From: Thermodesulfobacteriota bacterium
Lineage (GTDB): Bacteria; Desulfobacterota; Syntrophobacteria; BM002
Direction: 5' to 3'
Assembly (NCBI GenBank): GCA_947259475.1
Contig: CAMYLW010000162.1
Location: 1 to 9,208 of the forward strand
DNA length: 9,208 nt
Shown here piece after piece: positions 1-5,231 of the stretch. Each line of letters starts with the position of its first letter. The stretch's first letter is position 1. The notes below the pieces were generated by a model that did no database searches, was not told the origin of the DNA, and saw only the letters and a list, made by a program, of their open reading frames with translations. The position numbers and the translations under genes are program-made.

Positions 1-90
1 AAGATCTAGCATTAGGTTCCTCTATCAACTTCCACTCAAAATGTAGGGTCAGCCCTGATGGTGCAGCTCTACGCGAACAAACACACGAAA

Positions 91-117
91 GGCGAGCGAC
101 AAAAAGTAACGCTTGCC
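91..117 (-). terminator. Weak hairpin downstream of the channel gene, possible terminator
   Basis: Arms GGCGAGCG (91-98) and CGCTTGCC (110-117) flank an 11-nt loop, about 50 nt past the stop of the leftward channel gene. In the leftward transcript the stem has one internal A-C mismatch and is followed by a broken U-rich stretch (TTTCGTGTGTTTG). It could end the three-gene leftward unit, but the tail is poor. The remaining sequence in 1-168 shows no other gene that I can support. Confidence 0.3.
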
Positions 118-168
118 GAAATAATTACCCCAAAAAAATGCCGGAACGTACCATGCCACAATGGAAAT

Positions 169-1182
169 CTACTGAGCGTTTACATTACCAAGGAGCCGCT
201 CGAGTTCTATCAGACTGCTTCTCTGGCCTAAAGCAATAAGGGTGTCGCCAATTTGGATACGGGTGTGGGAGGCTGGATTAAAGAGCATTTCACCGGTGGC
301 TTTGCTTATGGCCACAATAATCAGATCGAACTGCTGCCTGATACCAGAGTCAACCAGGGAGATGTCAGATAATTTACTATTTGGCCTGACCGGTATCTCC
401 TCCATGCCTAAGTTAGTGTCTAGGTCAGTAAAGGCGAAATCAATAAACTCTGTTACGTGGGGTCGAAGCAAGGCCTGGGCCATACGGAAGCCGCCGATCT
501 GGTGGGGGGATACCACCCGGTTTGCACCGGCACGCGCGAGTTTTTTTTCTGAGCCTCTTCTCCCGGCTCGAGCCAGAATAAATAGGTCTGGGTTCAGACC
601 TCTGGCCGTCAGGGTGATATAGACATTGTCCGCCTCGGAATCGAGGGCGGTTGCGATTCCTTTGGCGGAGAGAATGCCCGCTTTCATGAGAGTTTCCTCC
701 CTGGTGGCGTCTCCGAGAAAATACAGATAGCCATCTTCTTCTATCTGTGGGGTCAAAGTGCTGTCTTGATCGATTACCACCAGAGGAGTGGGTTTGGACT
801 TCTTGATCTCCTCACAGATAATTCGGCCCACGCGACCATAGCCACAGATGATGTAATGATCTTTAAGTTTTTGAATCTGACGTTCCAATTTTTTCCTCCC
901 CATAACTTCCAACAATTGTCCCTCCACCAAGGTCCGAGTAAGGGTGCCGACTACGTAACCCAACACCCCTAAGCCGGAAATAAGAATGGTCATAGTGAGT
1001 ATACGCCCTTGGTTGCTAACTGGATTGACCTCGCTGAAGCCCACGGTGGAAATGGTAATGACGGTCATGTAGAGAGAATCTAAGAAATTCCACTCCTCTA
1101 AAATCATGTATCCTGCTGTGCCCATGCTAAGTACTAGGGCTAACATGACGGCAGCAAATACTATGTTGCGGGTTTTTGTCAT
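169..1182 (-). CDS. Two-TM potassium channel with RCK (TrkA-N/TrkA-C) domain
   Basis: A 337-aa protein of the MthK-like, Kch-type ligand-gated K+ channel class, acting in the inner membrane. Seen: TM1 about residues 7-28, pore helix about 35-45, selectivity filter T46-V-G-F-S-E51, and TM2 about 61-82. A linker then leads to a Rossmann RCK domain with the nucleotide-binding motif G114-Y-G-R-V-G-R120 and acidic D138 at the end of the second strand. A TrkA-C-like domain follows from about 250 to the end. Family knowledge: RCK domains bind NAD(H), nucleotides or Ca2+ and gate the pore as a ring. Odd point: the filter is TVGFSE where TVGYGD is the canonical form; F for Y occurs in K+ channels, but SE in place of GD is less usual. 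It is the last gene of the leftward unit, 74 bp after the zinc-ribbon gene. The ATG has only a weak upstream GGGA. Ion selectivity is not proven by sequence. Confidence 0.88.
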   Translation of the reverse strand: MTKTRNIVFAAVMLALVLSMGTAGYMILEEWNFLDSLYMTVITISTVGFSEVNPVSNQGRILTMTILISGLGVLGYVVGTLTRTLVEGQLLEVMGRKKLERQIQKLKDHYIICGYGRVGRIICEEIKKSKPTPLVVIDQDSTLTPQIEEDGYLYFLGDATREETLMKAGILSAKGIATALDSEADNVYITLTARGLNPDLFILARAGRRGSEKKLARAGANRVVSPHQIGGFRMAQALLRPHVTEFIDFAFTDLDTNLGMEEIPVRPNSKLSDISLVDSGIRQQFDLIIVAISKATGEMLFNPASHTRIQIGDTLIALGQRSSLIELERLLGNVNAQ

Positions 1183-1212
1183 GGTCCCATCGCTTCTAGA
1201 TTGCTGCGGGAT

Positions 1213-1232
1213 TCTCTGGTTTCAGCCAGAGA
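1213..1232. other. Perfect intergenic hairpin between zinc-ribbon and channel genes
   Basis: TCTCTGG (1213-1219) and CCAGAGA (1226-1232) form a 7-bp perfect stem with a 6-nt loop, in the 74-bp gap between the two leftward genes. No U-run follows on the minus strand, so it is more likely an mRNA processing or stability element, or a weak attenuator, than a full terminator. Confidence 0.4.
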
Positions 1233-1256
1233 CCCAGAACTCGGCTGATCTGTTTT

Positions 1257-1955
1257 TTAGGCGGGCTGGGATGCAAGAATTTCCACACTGTAGTCGCTGA
1301 GTTTGGTCAATTCGGGAAGATCACCAAAAGGCACGGTGAAGGTGACCTCTTCTCGAGCAGCTATTGTTTGCACCCGATCCTGTTTGACAGGGGGGCGCTG
1401 AATCAACCCCACCAGCTTTTCGAGAGGCACACTCTGCAGTTGCTTGTCAGAGAGCATGTTGCCAGCGTAAAAATCCAACTGCCGCGCGGTCTGGCCATCG
1501 GTTGTGTAAAGTTTGGCACGCAAATGAATCCAACGCCGAGGTGCGGGGAAGTCATTGCGGATTCGGCCTTGGATCACGAAGAGCTGTCCTGCCTGCTTGT
1601 TATCTATGAAGAAGCCGCGGCTCTTAACCAAATGAAGCTGTTCAATGCCGGTGGTCTTCGGGACGGTTTTTGTCGACACGGGCCATGGTAAGTAAAGCCA
1701 CAGAGCGAGACCCCCTGCAATCACGAGCAGAGGGATGAGTAAGATGAGCAGTCGTCTACTGGAGGCTGGGCGGGTGGGAGGTGGGCTTTTTACTTCAGGG
1801 GGGGCAAGCGCCTTTTCCACTACGCCAACCGGTTCTGGGCGGGAGACAGTGAAGACATTTTGGCAGTTGGAACAACGAACTTTGACCGTGGGACGCTTTA
1901 TATTATCCGGATTCAGTTTGAATTGCTTCTGGCACTGTTCACACTGAACAATCAT
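1257..1955 (-). CDS. MJ0042-type zinc-ribbon, single-TM DUF3426 protein
   Basis: Function is not established for this family. Seen from the chosen start (232 aa): an N-terminal zinc ribbon with paired CxxC motifs (C5/C8 and C28/C31), a Pro-rich linker (about 40-66), one hydrophobic segment (about 69-89), and a C-terminal beta-rich region of DUF3426 type (about 105-230). The predicted topology is a cytoplasmic zinc ribbon with the C-terminal domain outside the inner membrane. Start choice: an in-frame GTG exists at 1982, but the ATG at 1955 has GAGGTCAG at good spacing, and MIVQCEQC is the usual beginning of MJ0042 zinc-finger proteins. It lies 52 bp after hpt and 74 bp before the channel gene, all in the same direction, so co-transcription is plausible. 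The combination gives no clear pathway. Confidence 0.82.
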   Translation of the reverse strand: MIVQCEQCQKQFKLNPDNIKRPTVKVRCSNCQNVFTVSRPEPVGVVEKALAPPEVKSPPPTRPASSRRLLILLIPLLVIAGGLALWLYLPWPVSTKTVPKTTGIEQLHLVKSRGFFIDNKQAGQLFVIQGRIRNDFPAPRRWIHLRAKLYTTDGQTARQLDFYAGNMLSDKQLQSVPLEKLVGLIQRPPVKQDRVQTIAAREEVTFTVPFGDLPELTKLSDYSVEILASQPA

Positions 1956-2007
1956 TTTCTGACCTCGTTGCCCCAGTTGCACTCAGTGCGGCTTGGCCAC
2001 AATAGAG

Positions 2008-2532
2008 CTAGACAATCAATTCATAAATACCAGGCAACTGCCGGTGGGCTTCATTGCAATCTAAGCCATAGCCTATTACAAATCCCTTGTCCAGGTGCAA
2101 GCCCACATAATCCAGTGGGATGGAGACGCTGCGCCGTTCTTTTTTGTCCAGCAGAACGCACATTCTTAGAGAACGTGGTTTCTTGGCTAATAGATGTTCG
2201 CGCAAAAATACTGTGGTTAACCCGGAATCGACAATATCCTCCACAATGAGAACATCACGACCTTCCAGATCCAACTCGACATCGGTGGTGATTCTAATCT
2301 TGCCGCTGGACTCGGTTGTCGTACCATAGCTTGCTAACCGGACAAAATCCAACTGCGCTGGTATGCTGAGCTGGCGTACTAGATCTGCAAGAAAGATGAA
2401 AGCACCTTTAAGAACCCCTATGAGTACGACCTCTTTGCCTTGATAGTCGACAGAGATCTGGCTTGCCAACCGCTGAACTTGGCGAGCAATATCTTCGGCA
2501 GTAAAAATAAGACGCTTTTCGGACTGATCCAT
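2008..2532 (-). CDS. hpt: Hypoxanthine phosphoribosyltransferase
   Basis: A 174-aa cytoplasmic purine-salvage enzyme that transfers phosphoribose from PRPP to hypoxanthine (often also guanine), giving IMP or GMP. Seen: the pyrophosphate-loop motif L41-K-G-A44, the flexible-loop region around S68-Y-G, the PRPP-binding signature V94-L-I-V-E-D-I-V-D-S-G-L-T106 with the diagnostic E98-D99 acidic pair, and a C-terminal base-binding segment (DYVGLHLDKGFVIGYGLD). The length is typical of bacterial HPRTs. The ATG is preceded by a modest GTAGGG. It heads the leftward gene set and is divergent from the sigma-54 regulator. Nothing looks broken. Guanine or xanthine preference cannot be read from this sequence alone. 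Confidence 0.95.
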   Translation of the reverse strand: MDQSEKRLIFTAEDIARQVQRLASQISVDYQGKEVVLIGVLKGAFIFLADLVRQLSIPAQLDFVRLASYGTTTESSGKIRITTDVELDLEGRDVLIVEDIVDSGLTTVFLREHLLAKKPRSLRMCVLLDKKERRSVSIPLDYVGLHLDKGFVIGYGLDCNEAHRQLPGIYELIV

Positions 2533-2943
2533 GTTTCGCCCTACGGCCGATCACACCACAGCTCCTTTATCCCGCACCTATAACTAGCCCAGATATGGCA
2601 ATCTTGTCAACTATTTTGAAAACTTATGAACACTCTCAAGTCACTGGGTTCTAGATTGTTGGTCCTCGACATCAGATGGCAAACAATAGAACCTTGTTTC
2701 AGGAAACAGTGTGGCTCTAATCTGAAAATTCGCTGGAAGCGTTACGGAGGTGATGTTACAAGGCACTCTCTAAGATTTACCATCCAGCATCCAGTATCAG
2801 GAAAACAAAATCTTTTCGCGTTGACACATCAGTGCCAGAGTTGCTACTTTCAGAACGGATAGCCAAGAGACTGAGAGCGACAACTGATGTGGGATGTGCG
2901 ATATGTGATGTGAGGTTCAGTATTTTTCTTGGAATATGAAAAT
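2533..2943. other. Divergent intergenic spacer with degenerate short repeats
   Basis: About 410 bp separate hpt from the divergent response regulator. I see no credible gene: the small ORFs in it lack domain signatures and good ribosome-binding sites. It holds spacer-type short repeats: CCATCCAGCATCCAGTATCAGG-like units near 2780-2801, and a GATGTG/GATATGTG series near 2886-2915. A TTGACA at 2821-2826 with TACTTT 18 nt downstream is a possible weak promoter for the rightward regulator. No riboswitch-like structure was recognised. Confidence 0.5.
2578..2610 (-). promoter_or_regulatory. Candidate sigma-70-type promoter for the hpt unit
   Basis: On the minus strand a perfect TTGACA (2610-2605) lies 73 nt before the hpt start, followed by an AT-rich TAGTTATAG (2586-2578). 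The -10 match is poor and spacing is 18 to 21 depending on the hexamer chosen, so only the -35 is convincing. Confidence 0.35.
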
Positions 2944-4347
2944 ATGAGTACGGAAAAGTCAATCAAAGCCAAGGTTCTTGTAGTTGATGACGAGCAGGGT
3001 GCGCGCGATGCTCTTCAAGTCATCCTTGAGGATGACTACGAAGTGACTACTGCAGCAAATGGCCACGAGGCAATTGCCCATTGCCAGGCTTCTCATTATG
3101 AGCTTGTTTTTTTGGATGTTGCCATGCCTGAGATTGATGGCATCGAGACCCTAAAGAGGATTCGCGCTTTGGATGAGCCCATGGACGTGGTTATGATTTC
3201 AGCTTCCGATAAAGCTGAAAAAGCTGTGCAATCGATCAAACTCGGTGCCTATGACTACATCACCAAGCCTTTCGAACCTGACGACATTCTCTCAGCTGTG
3301 GCTCGGGTTCTGGAAAAGCAGACCCTGCAAAGAGAAGTGCGTTATCTTCGCTCGGAAATAGCACACAGGTACGGAGAGGTTGAGATTGTAAGTAATGATC
3401 CAAGCATGTTGGATATCTTGCAACTTGTAAACAAGGTGGCAAGTACAAGCAGTTCCGTGCTGATCACCGGCGAGAGTGGTACCGGCAAAGAACTTATCGC
3501 CAGATCTCTGCACCAACACGGCGACCGCAGCAAGGCTCCATTGGTGGCCATCAACTGTGCAGCTATTCCCAGCGAACTCATGGAGAGTGAGCTTTTTGGC
3601 CACGAAAAAGGCTCTTTCACAGGGGCCCACACCCGTAGCATCGGGAAGTTCGAGCACGCCAACGGGGGCACCATTTTCCTAGACGAGATTTCAGCGCTTC
3701 GTTCCGAGCTGCAAGCAAAACTCCTACGTGTCCTCCAGGACAAGGAGATTGTACGATTGGGCAGCAACCGGACCATTAAAGTGGACGTCAGAATCGTGGC
3801 CGCCACCAATACAAATCTCGAAGAACTCATCGAAGCGGGAAGTTTTCGGACCGATCTTTATTTTCGCCTCAATGTAATTCCTATCAAACTCCCACCTCTG
3901 CGTGAGCGACACGGGGATGTAAAGCTGTTGGCCCAACATTTCCTCAATAGATTTAATCTACAGTTGAAGCGCAACATCAAGGGGTTTACTGATAAAAGTT
4001 TTGACACCCTGGAGCGCTATCCCTGGCCTGGCAATATCCGCGAGTTAGAGAACTTGATTGAAAGGATGGTCGTACTTAGCTCCGACACCGAGCCGATCTC
4101 CTTTGCAGACCTGCCGCTGGATATTCTCCTTGATTCCAGCTTGACTCCAGAGACTCCCCCCCTGGGCGATGGATTGCTTCAGGCGCGGGAAAATTTTGAA
4201 AGACAGTATATTCTGAAAGCTTTGAAGAAAGCAGGGTGGAATCAGAGTGAGGCCGCCCGCATTCTGAACATTCACCGCAATACCCTCATCCAGAAGATGA
4301 AATCCCTGGCAATCAAAGAAACATCCCCAACCAGCTCCCCAAAGTAA
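2944..4347 (+). CDS. NtrC-family sigma-54 response regulator (receiver, AAA+, Fis HTH)
   Basis: A 467-aa cytoplasmic enhancer-binding activator of sigma-54 RNA polymerase. Seen: receiver about residues 10-122 with acidic pocket D15-D16, phospho-acceptor D58 and K108; a linker; then the AAA+ domain with Walker A G176-ESGTGK-E183, the sigma-54-contacting loop G223-SFTGA228 (a Ser variant of GAFTGA), and Walker B GGTIFLDE ending at E248. A Fis-type helix-turn-helix at about 433-457 (NQSEAARILNIHRNTL) ends the protein. The layout and length are those of NtrC/AtoC/ZraR regulators. Start choice: an in-frame TTG exists at 2929, but the ATG at 2944, with GGA about 10 nt upstream, fits the usual receiver beginning. 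Its probable partner is the sensor kinase at 6909; its probable targets are the two sigma-54 promoters at 4844 and 8802. Partner and targets are inferred from proximity. Confidence 0.95.
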   Translation: MSTEKSIKAKVLVVDDEQGARDALQVILEDDYEVTTAANGHEAIAHCQASHYELVFLDVAMPEIDGIETLKRIRALDEPMDVVMISASDKAEKAVQSIKLGAYDYITKPFEPDDILSAVARVLEKQTLQREVRYLRSEIAHRYGEVEIVSNDPSMLDILQLVNKVASTSSSVLITGESGTGKELIARSLHQHGDRSKAPLVAINCAAIPSELMESELFGHEKGSFTGAHTRSIGKFEHANGGTIFLDEISALRSELQAKLLRVLQDKEIVRLGSNRTIKVDVRIVAATNTNLEELIEAGSFRTDLYFRLNVIPIKLPPLRERHGDVKLLAQHFLNRFNLQLKRNIKGFTDKSFDTLERYPWPGNIRELENLIERMVVLSSDTEPISFADLPLDILLDSSLTPETPPLGDGLLQARENFERQYILKALKKAGWNQSEAARILNIHRNTLIQKMKSLAIKETSPTSSPK

Positions 4348-4385
4348 TAGCCAGCCCCTGTGGAATTCAGCCTCTTTTCTATTTT

Positions 4386-4500
4386 GAATATCGAATATCG
4401 AACAAGGAATTTCGAACAGCAGAAGTTCTTAAGAGCAGCAAGGCAATATTTTTTACTTCAATATTCTGCGGTTCCTTGTTCTGCGGTTCTGCGGTTCATA
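4386..4500. repeat. Intergenic repeat element with GAACAAGGAA inverted arms
   Basis: The left side is built of GAATATCGAA modules (4386-4402), and the right side of two TCTGCGGTTC modules (about 4480-4497). GAACAAGGAA (4400-4409) is an exact inverted match to TTCCTTGTTC (4472-4481). Inside lies AATATT...AATATT (4445-4466 region). I recognise this as the style of dispersed spacer repeats common in Desulfobacterota genomes; copy number elsewhere cannot be seen here. It lies directly after the response-regulator gene. Confidence 0.6.
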
Positions 4501-4631
4501 TTCTCGGTGATTTGATAGAGGACAGCTGAGTGCTAACCGAGGAGACCAGATCCGGCGCCCTTCTGACCTCCTCAAGGGGCTGCCTGCTGTTAGCTGACCG
4601 CTGAATCCCCGTTGCACATCTATCTAGGCAG

Positions 4632-4649
4632 TGTACATGATCATGTGCA
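4632..4649. promoter_or_regulatory. Candidate enhancer (UAS) copy 1 for the sigma-54 activator
   Basis: TGTACATGATCATGTGCA contains a perfect 12-bp palindrome ACATGATCATGT (4635-4646) and is symmetric over 18 bp apart from one mismatched pair. It sits about 220-240 bp upstream of the predicted start of the sigma-54 transcript near 4870. A 16/18 copy lies upstream of the second sigma-54 promoter (8686-8703). Position, symmetry and duplication are what is expected of an NtrC-type binding site; binding itself is inferred. Confidence 0.55.
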
Positions 4650-4773
4650 GAAGAGATGAGTGTTTGATATCTCAACACTATTTGTTGGGTATAGGTTGCT
4701 ATCTCAAAGGGGCGACTATCTTGGACACTGTGCAAGCCTACCTGGGAGATAGGGATTTAACGTCTTTTTATCT

Positions 4774-4799
4774 GATAATAATTAATTAATTATATTATC
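4774..4799. promoter_or_regulatory. AT-rich near-palindrome upstream of the sigma-54 promoter
   Basis: The core ATAATTAATTAATTAT is a perfect 16-bp palindrome, flanked by GATAAT and ATTATC so that the whole 26 bp is nearly symmetric. It lies roughly 70-97 bp upstream of the expected transcript start, between the candidate enhancer and the -24 box, where a DNA-bending protein (IHF/HU-like) or AT-rich bend often sits in sigma-54 promoters. No strict IHF consensus was found. Confidence 0.4.
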
Positions 4800-4843
4800 T
4801 GCTTAGGTGCAAATTTCCTCATATTTTTCCGCATTGCCCACTC

Positions 4844-4859
4844 TGGTACCGACCTTGCT
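4844..4859 (+). promoter_or_regulatory. Sigma-54 (-24/-12) promoter of the small secreted peptide gene
   Basis: TGGTAC, five bases, then TTGCT is a consensus-quality match to TGGYAC-N5-TTGCW with correct spacing of the invariant GG and GC. The predicted transcript start is near 4870, giving a leader of about 59 nt. With its flanks it shares CTGGYACC and TTGCTCTAAG with the promoter at 8802. Activation needs an AAA+ enhancer-binding protein; one is encoded just upstream (2944-4347). Confidence 0.85.
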
Positions 4860-4928
4860 CTAAGTCCCTCCATTCCATTCAAGAAAGGCGCGCAAATCTT
4901 TTGAACAATATGAGAGGAGGCAGGAGTT

Positions 4929-5030
4929 ATGAAAAAGACGAAGAGGATTTTGGTGCAATTGCTTATTACTGGTAGCATTATTGCTATGTATGTACTACCG
5001 GCGCTGGCTCAAGGGGGCGGGGGGGCCTAA
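4929..5030 (+). CDS. 33-aa Sec signal-peptide mini-protein, mature end QGGGGA
   Basis: A small gene with unusually complete expression signals. A sigma-54 promoter lies 85 bp upstream, AGGAGG (4915-4920) is 8 nt before the ATG, and a strong intrinsic terminator lies 34 bp after the stop. The protein reads as a textbook Sec signal peptide: basic n-region (K2, K3, K5, R6), hydrophobic core about residues 7-23, then P24-A-L-A27 as an AxA-type cleavage site. Only QGGGGA (28-33) remains after predicted cleavage. The product could be an exported hexapeptide (the N-terminal Gln could cyclise to pyroglutamate), a retained single-TM small protein, or a by-product of a sigma-54-dependent regulatory RNA. 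I recognise no named family. Caution: the tail is encoded by G5-C-G7 (5013-5025), where an indel error would change the C-terminus. No function is known; a role in signalling is inferred from the adjacent peptide-binding protein and kinase. Confidence 0.72.
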   Translation: MKKTKRILVQLLITGSIIAMYVLPALAQGGGGA

Positions 5031-5063
5031 TTTCGACCAACGTGTGGTTGGTTGGTGTGAGAG

Positions 5064-5094
5064 GCATAGTCCTTAGGGGCTGTGCTTTTTTTTT
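5064..5094 (+). terminator. Strong intrinsic terminator
   Basis: GCATAGTCC (5064-5072) pairs with GGGCTGTGC (5077-5085) through nine pairs including two G-U wobbles, with a TTAG tetraloop, followed directly by nine Ts (5086-5094). It ends the sigma-54 transcript and insulates it from the downstream lipoprotein-kinase genes. Confidence 0.88.
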
Positions 5095-5120
5095 GCAAAC
5101 TCTCCAAAAGCTGGTATAGT
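5094..5120 (+). promoter_or_regulatory. Extended -10 promoter, copy 1 (sigma-70 type)
   Basis: TTGCAA (5094-5099) serves as a partial -35, and TGGTATAGT (5112-5120) is an extended -10 (TGn plus TATAGT), with 15 bp between hexamers (16 if TTTGCA is taken). It begins in the terminator's T-run, a tight terminator-promoter junction, and points at the lipoprotein gene. Confidence 0.6.
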
Positions 5121-5138
5121 AGTTATCTGCTTTTTTTT

Positions 5139-5165
5139 TGCAAACTCTCAGAAAGCTGGTATAGT
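5139..5165 (+). promoter_or_regulatory. Extended -10 promoter, copy 2 (sigma-70 type)
   Basis: The same elements as copy 1, displaced by 45 bp: TTGCAA at 5139-5144 and TGGTATAGT at 5157-5165. Transcription would begin near 5172, leaving a leader of about 60 nt to the ATG at 5232. Both -10 boxes are identical although nearby bases have diverged, which suggests they are used. Confidence 0.6.
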
Positions 5166-5231
5166 AGTCATTTGATGGAGCTAAGATAGAGCCTGATTTG
5201 GCAATGACACGTCAGAAGCGGATGAGAGCTC

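Larger units (their letters stand above)
4501..4843. other. Gene-free upstream region of the sigma-54 promoter
   Basis: I see no convincing gene. A 79-codon reverse ORF here lacks domains, a good ribosome-binding site and neighbour support. The first part has GCTGAGTGCTAAC and GTTAGCTGACCGCTGAAT spacer-type motifs. The rest holds the palindromic candidate enhancer (4632-4649), an AGTGTT-N9-AACACT inverted repeat (4659-4679), two TATCTCAA boxes exactly 32 bp apart (4668 and 4700), and an AT-rich near-palindrome (4774-4799). This content fits a long sigma-54 regulatory region. Confidence 0.5.
4870..5094 (+). ncRNA. Predicted sigma-54-driven short transcript, possible dual-function sRNA
   Basis: From the predicted start near 4870 to the end of the U-run at 5094 the transcript would be about 225 nt, monocistronic and ended by an intrinsic terminator. 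This is the size and architecture of sigma-54-dependent small RNAs of other bacteria (Qrr, GlmY/GlmZ are known examples of the regulatory type). No sequence similarity to those is claimed. An extra hairpin ACCAAC-GTGTG-GTTGGT (5036-5052) lies between the stop codon and the terminator. Confidence 0.4.
5083..5172 (+). repeat. 45-bp tandem direct duplication carrying two promoters
   Basis: Copy 1 (5083-5127) and copy 2 (5128-5172) match at 41 of 45 positions and abut exactly. Each begins with TGC and nine Ts, so the first copy includes the terminator's U-run, and each ends with the CTGGTATAGTAGT promoter core. The duplication therefore copied a terminator tail plus a promoter, giving two start sites for the downstream gene. 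The second T-run lacks its own stem. Confidence 0.9.

Noticed and set aside
2830..2845. Possible sigma-54 promoter ahead of the first response regulator (TTGCT at 2841)
   Set aside because: The -24 element at the required distance is CAGTGC, lacking the invariant GG pair.
2626..2862. 78-codon forward ORF in the divergent spacer
   Set aside because: Composition and repeats are those of intergenic filler, with no recognisable protein pattern and no strong start signals.
4386..4500. CRISPR array
   Set aside because: Repeats are short, degenerate and without regular spacers.
4496..4735. 79-codon reverse-strand ORF in the regulatory spacer
   Set aside because: No domain, no usable ribosome-binding site, made of spacer repeat motifs and overlapping the candidate enhancer; probably chance.
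5013..5118. Longer mini-protein by frameshift in the G5-C-G7 tract
   Set aside because: One extra G would extend the frame into the terminator and promoter repeats, and one less would end inside the terminator loop. The annotated frame stops cleanly before the terminator, so it is preferred, with the homopolymer kept as a caveat.
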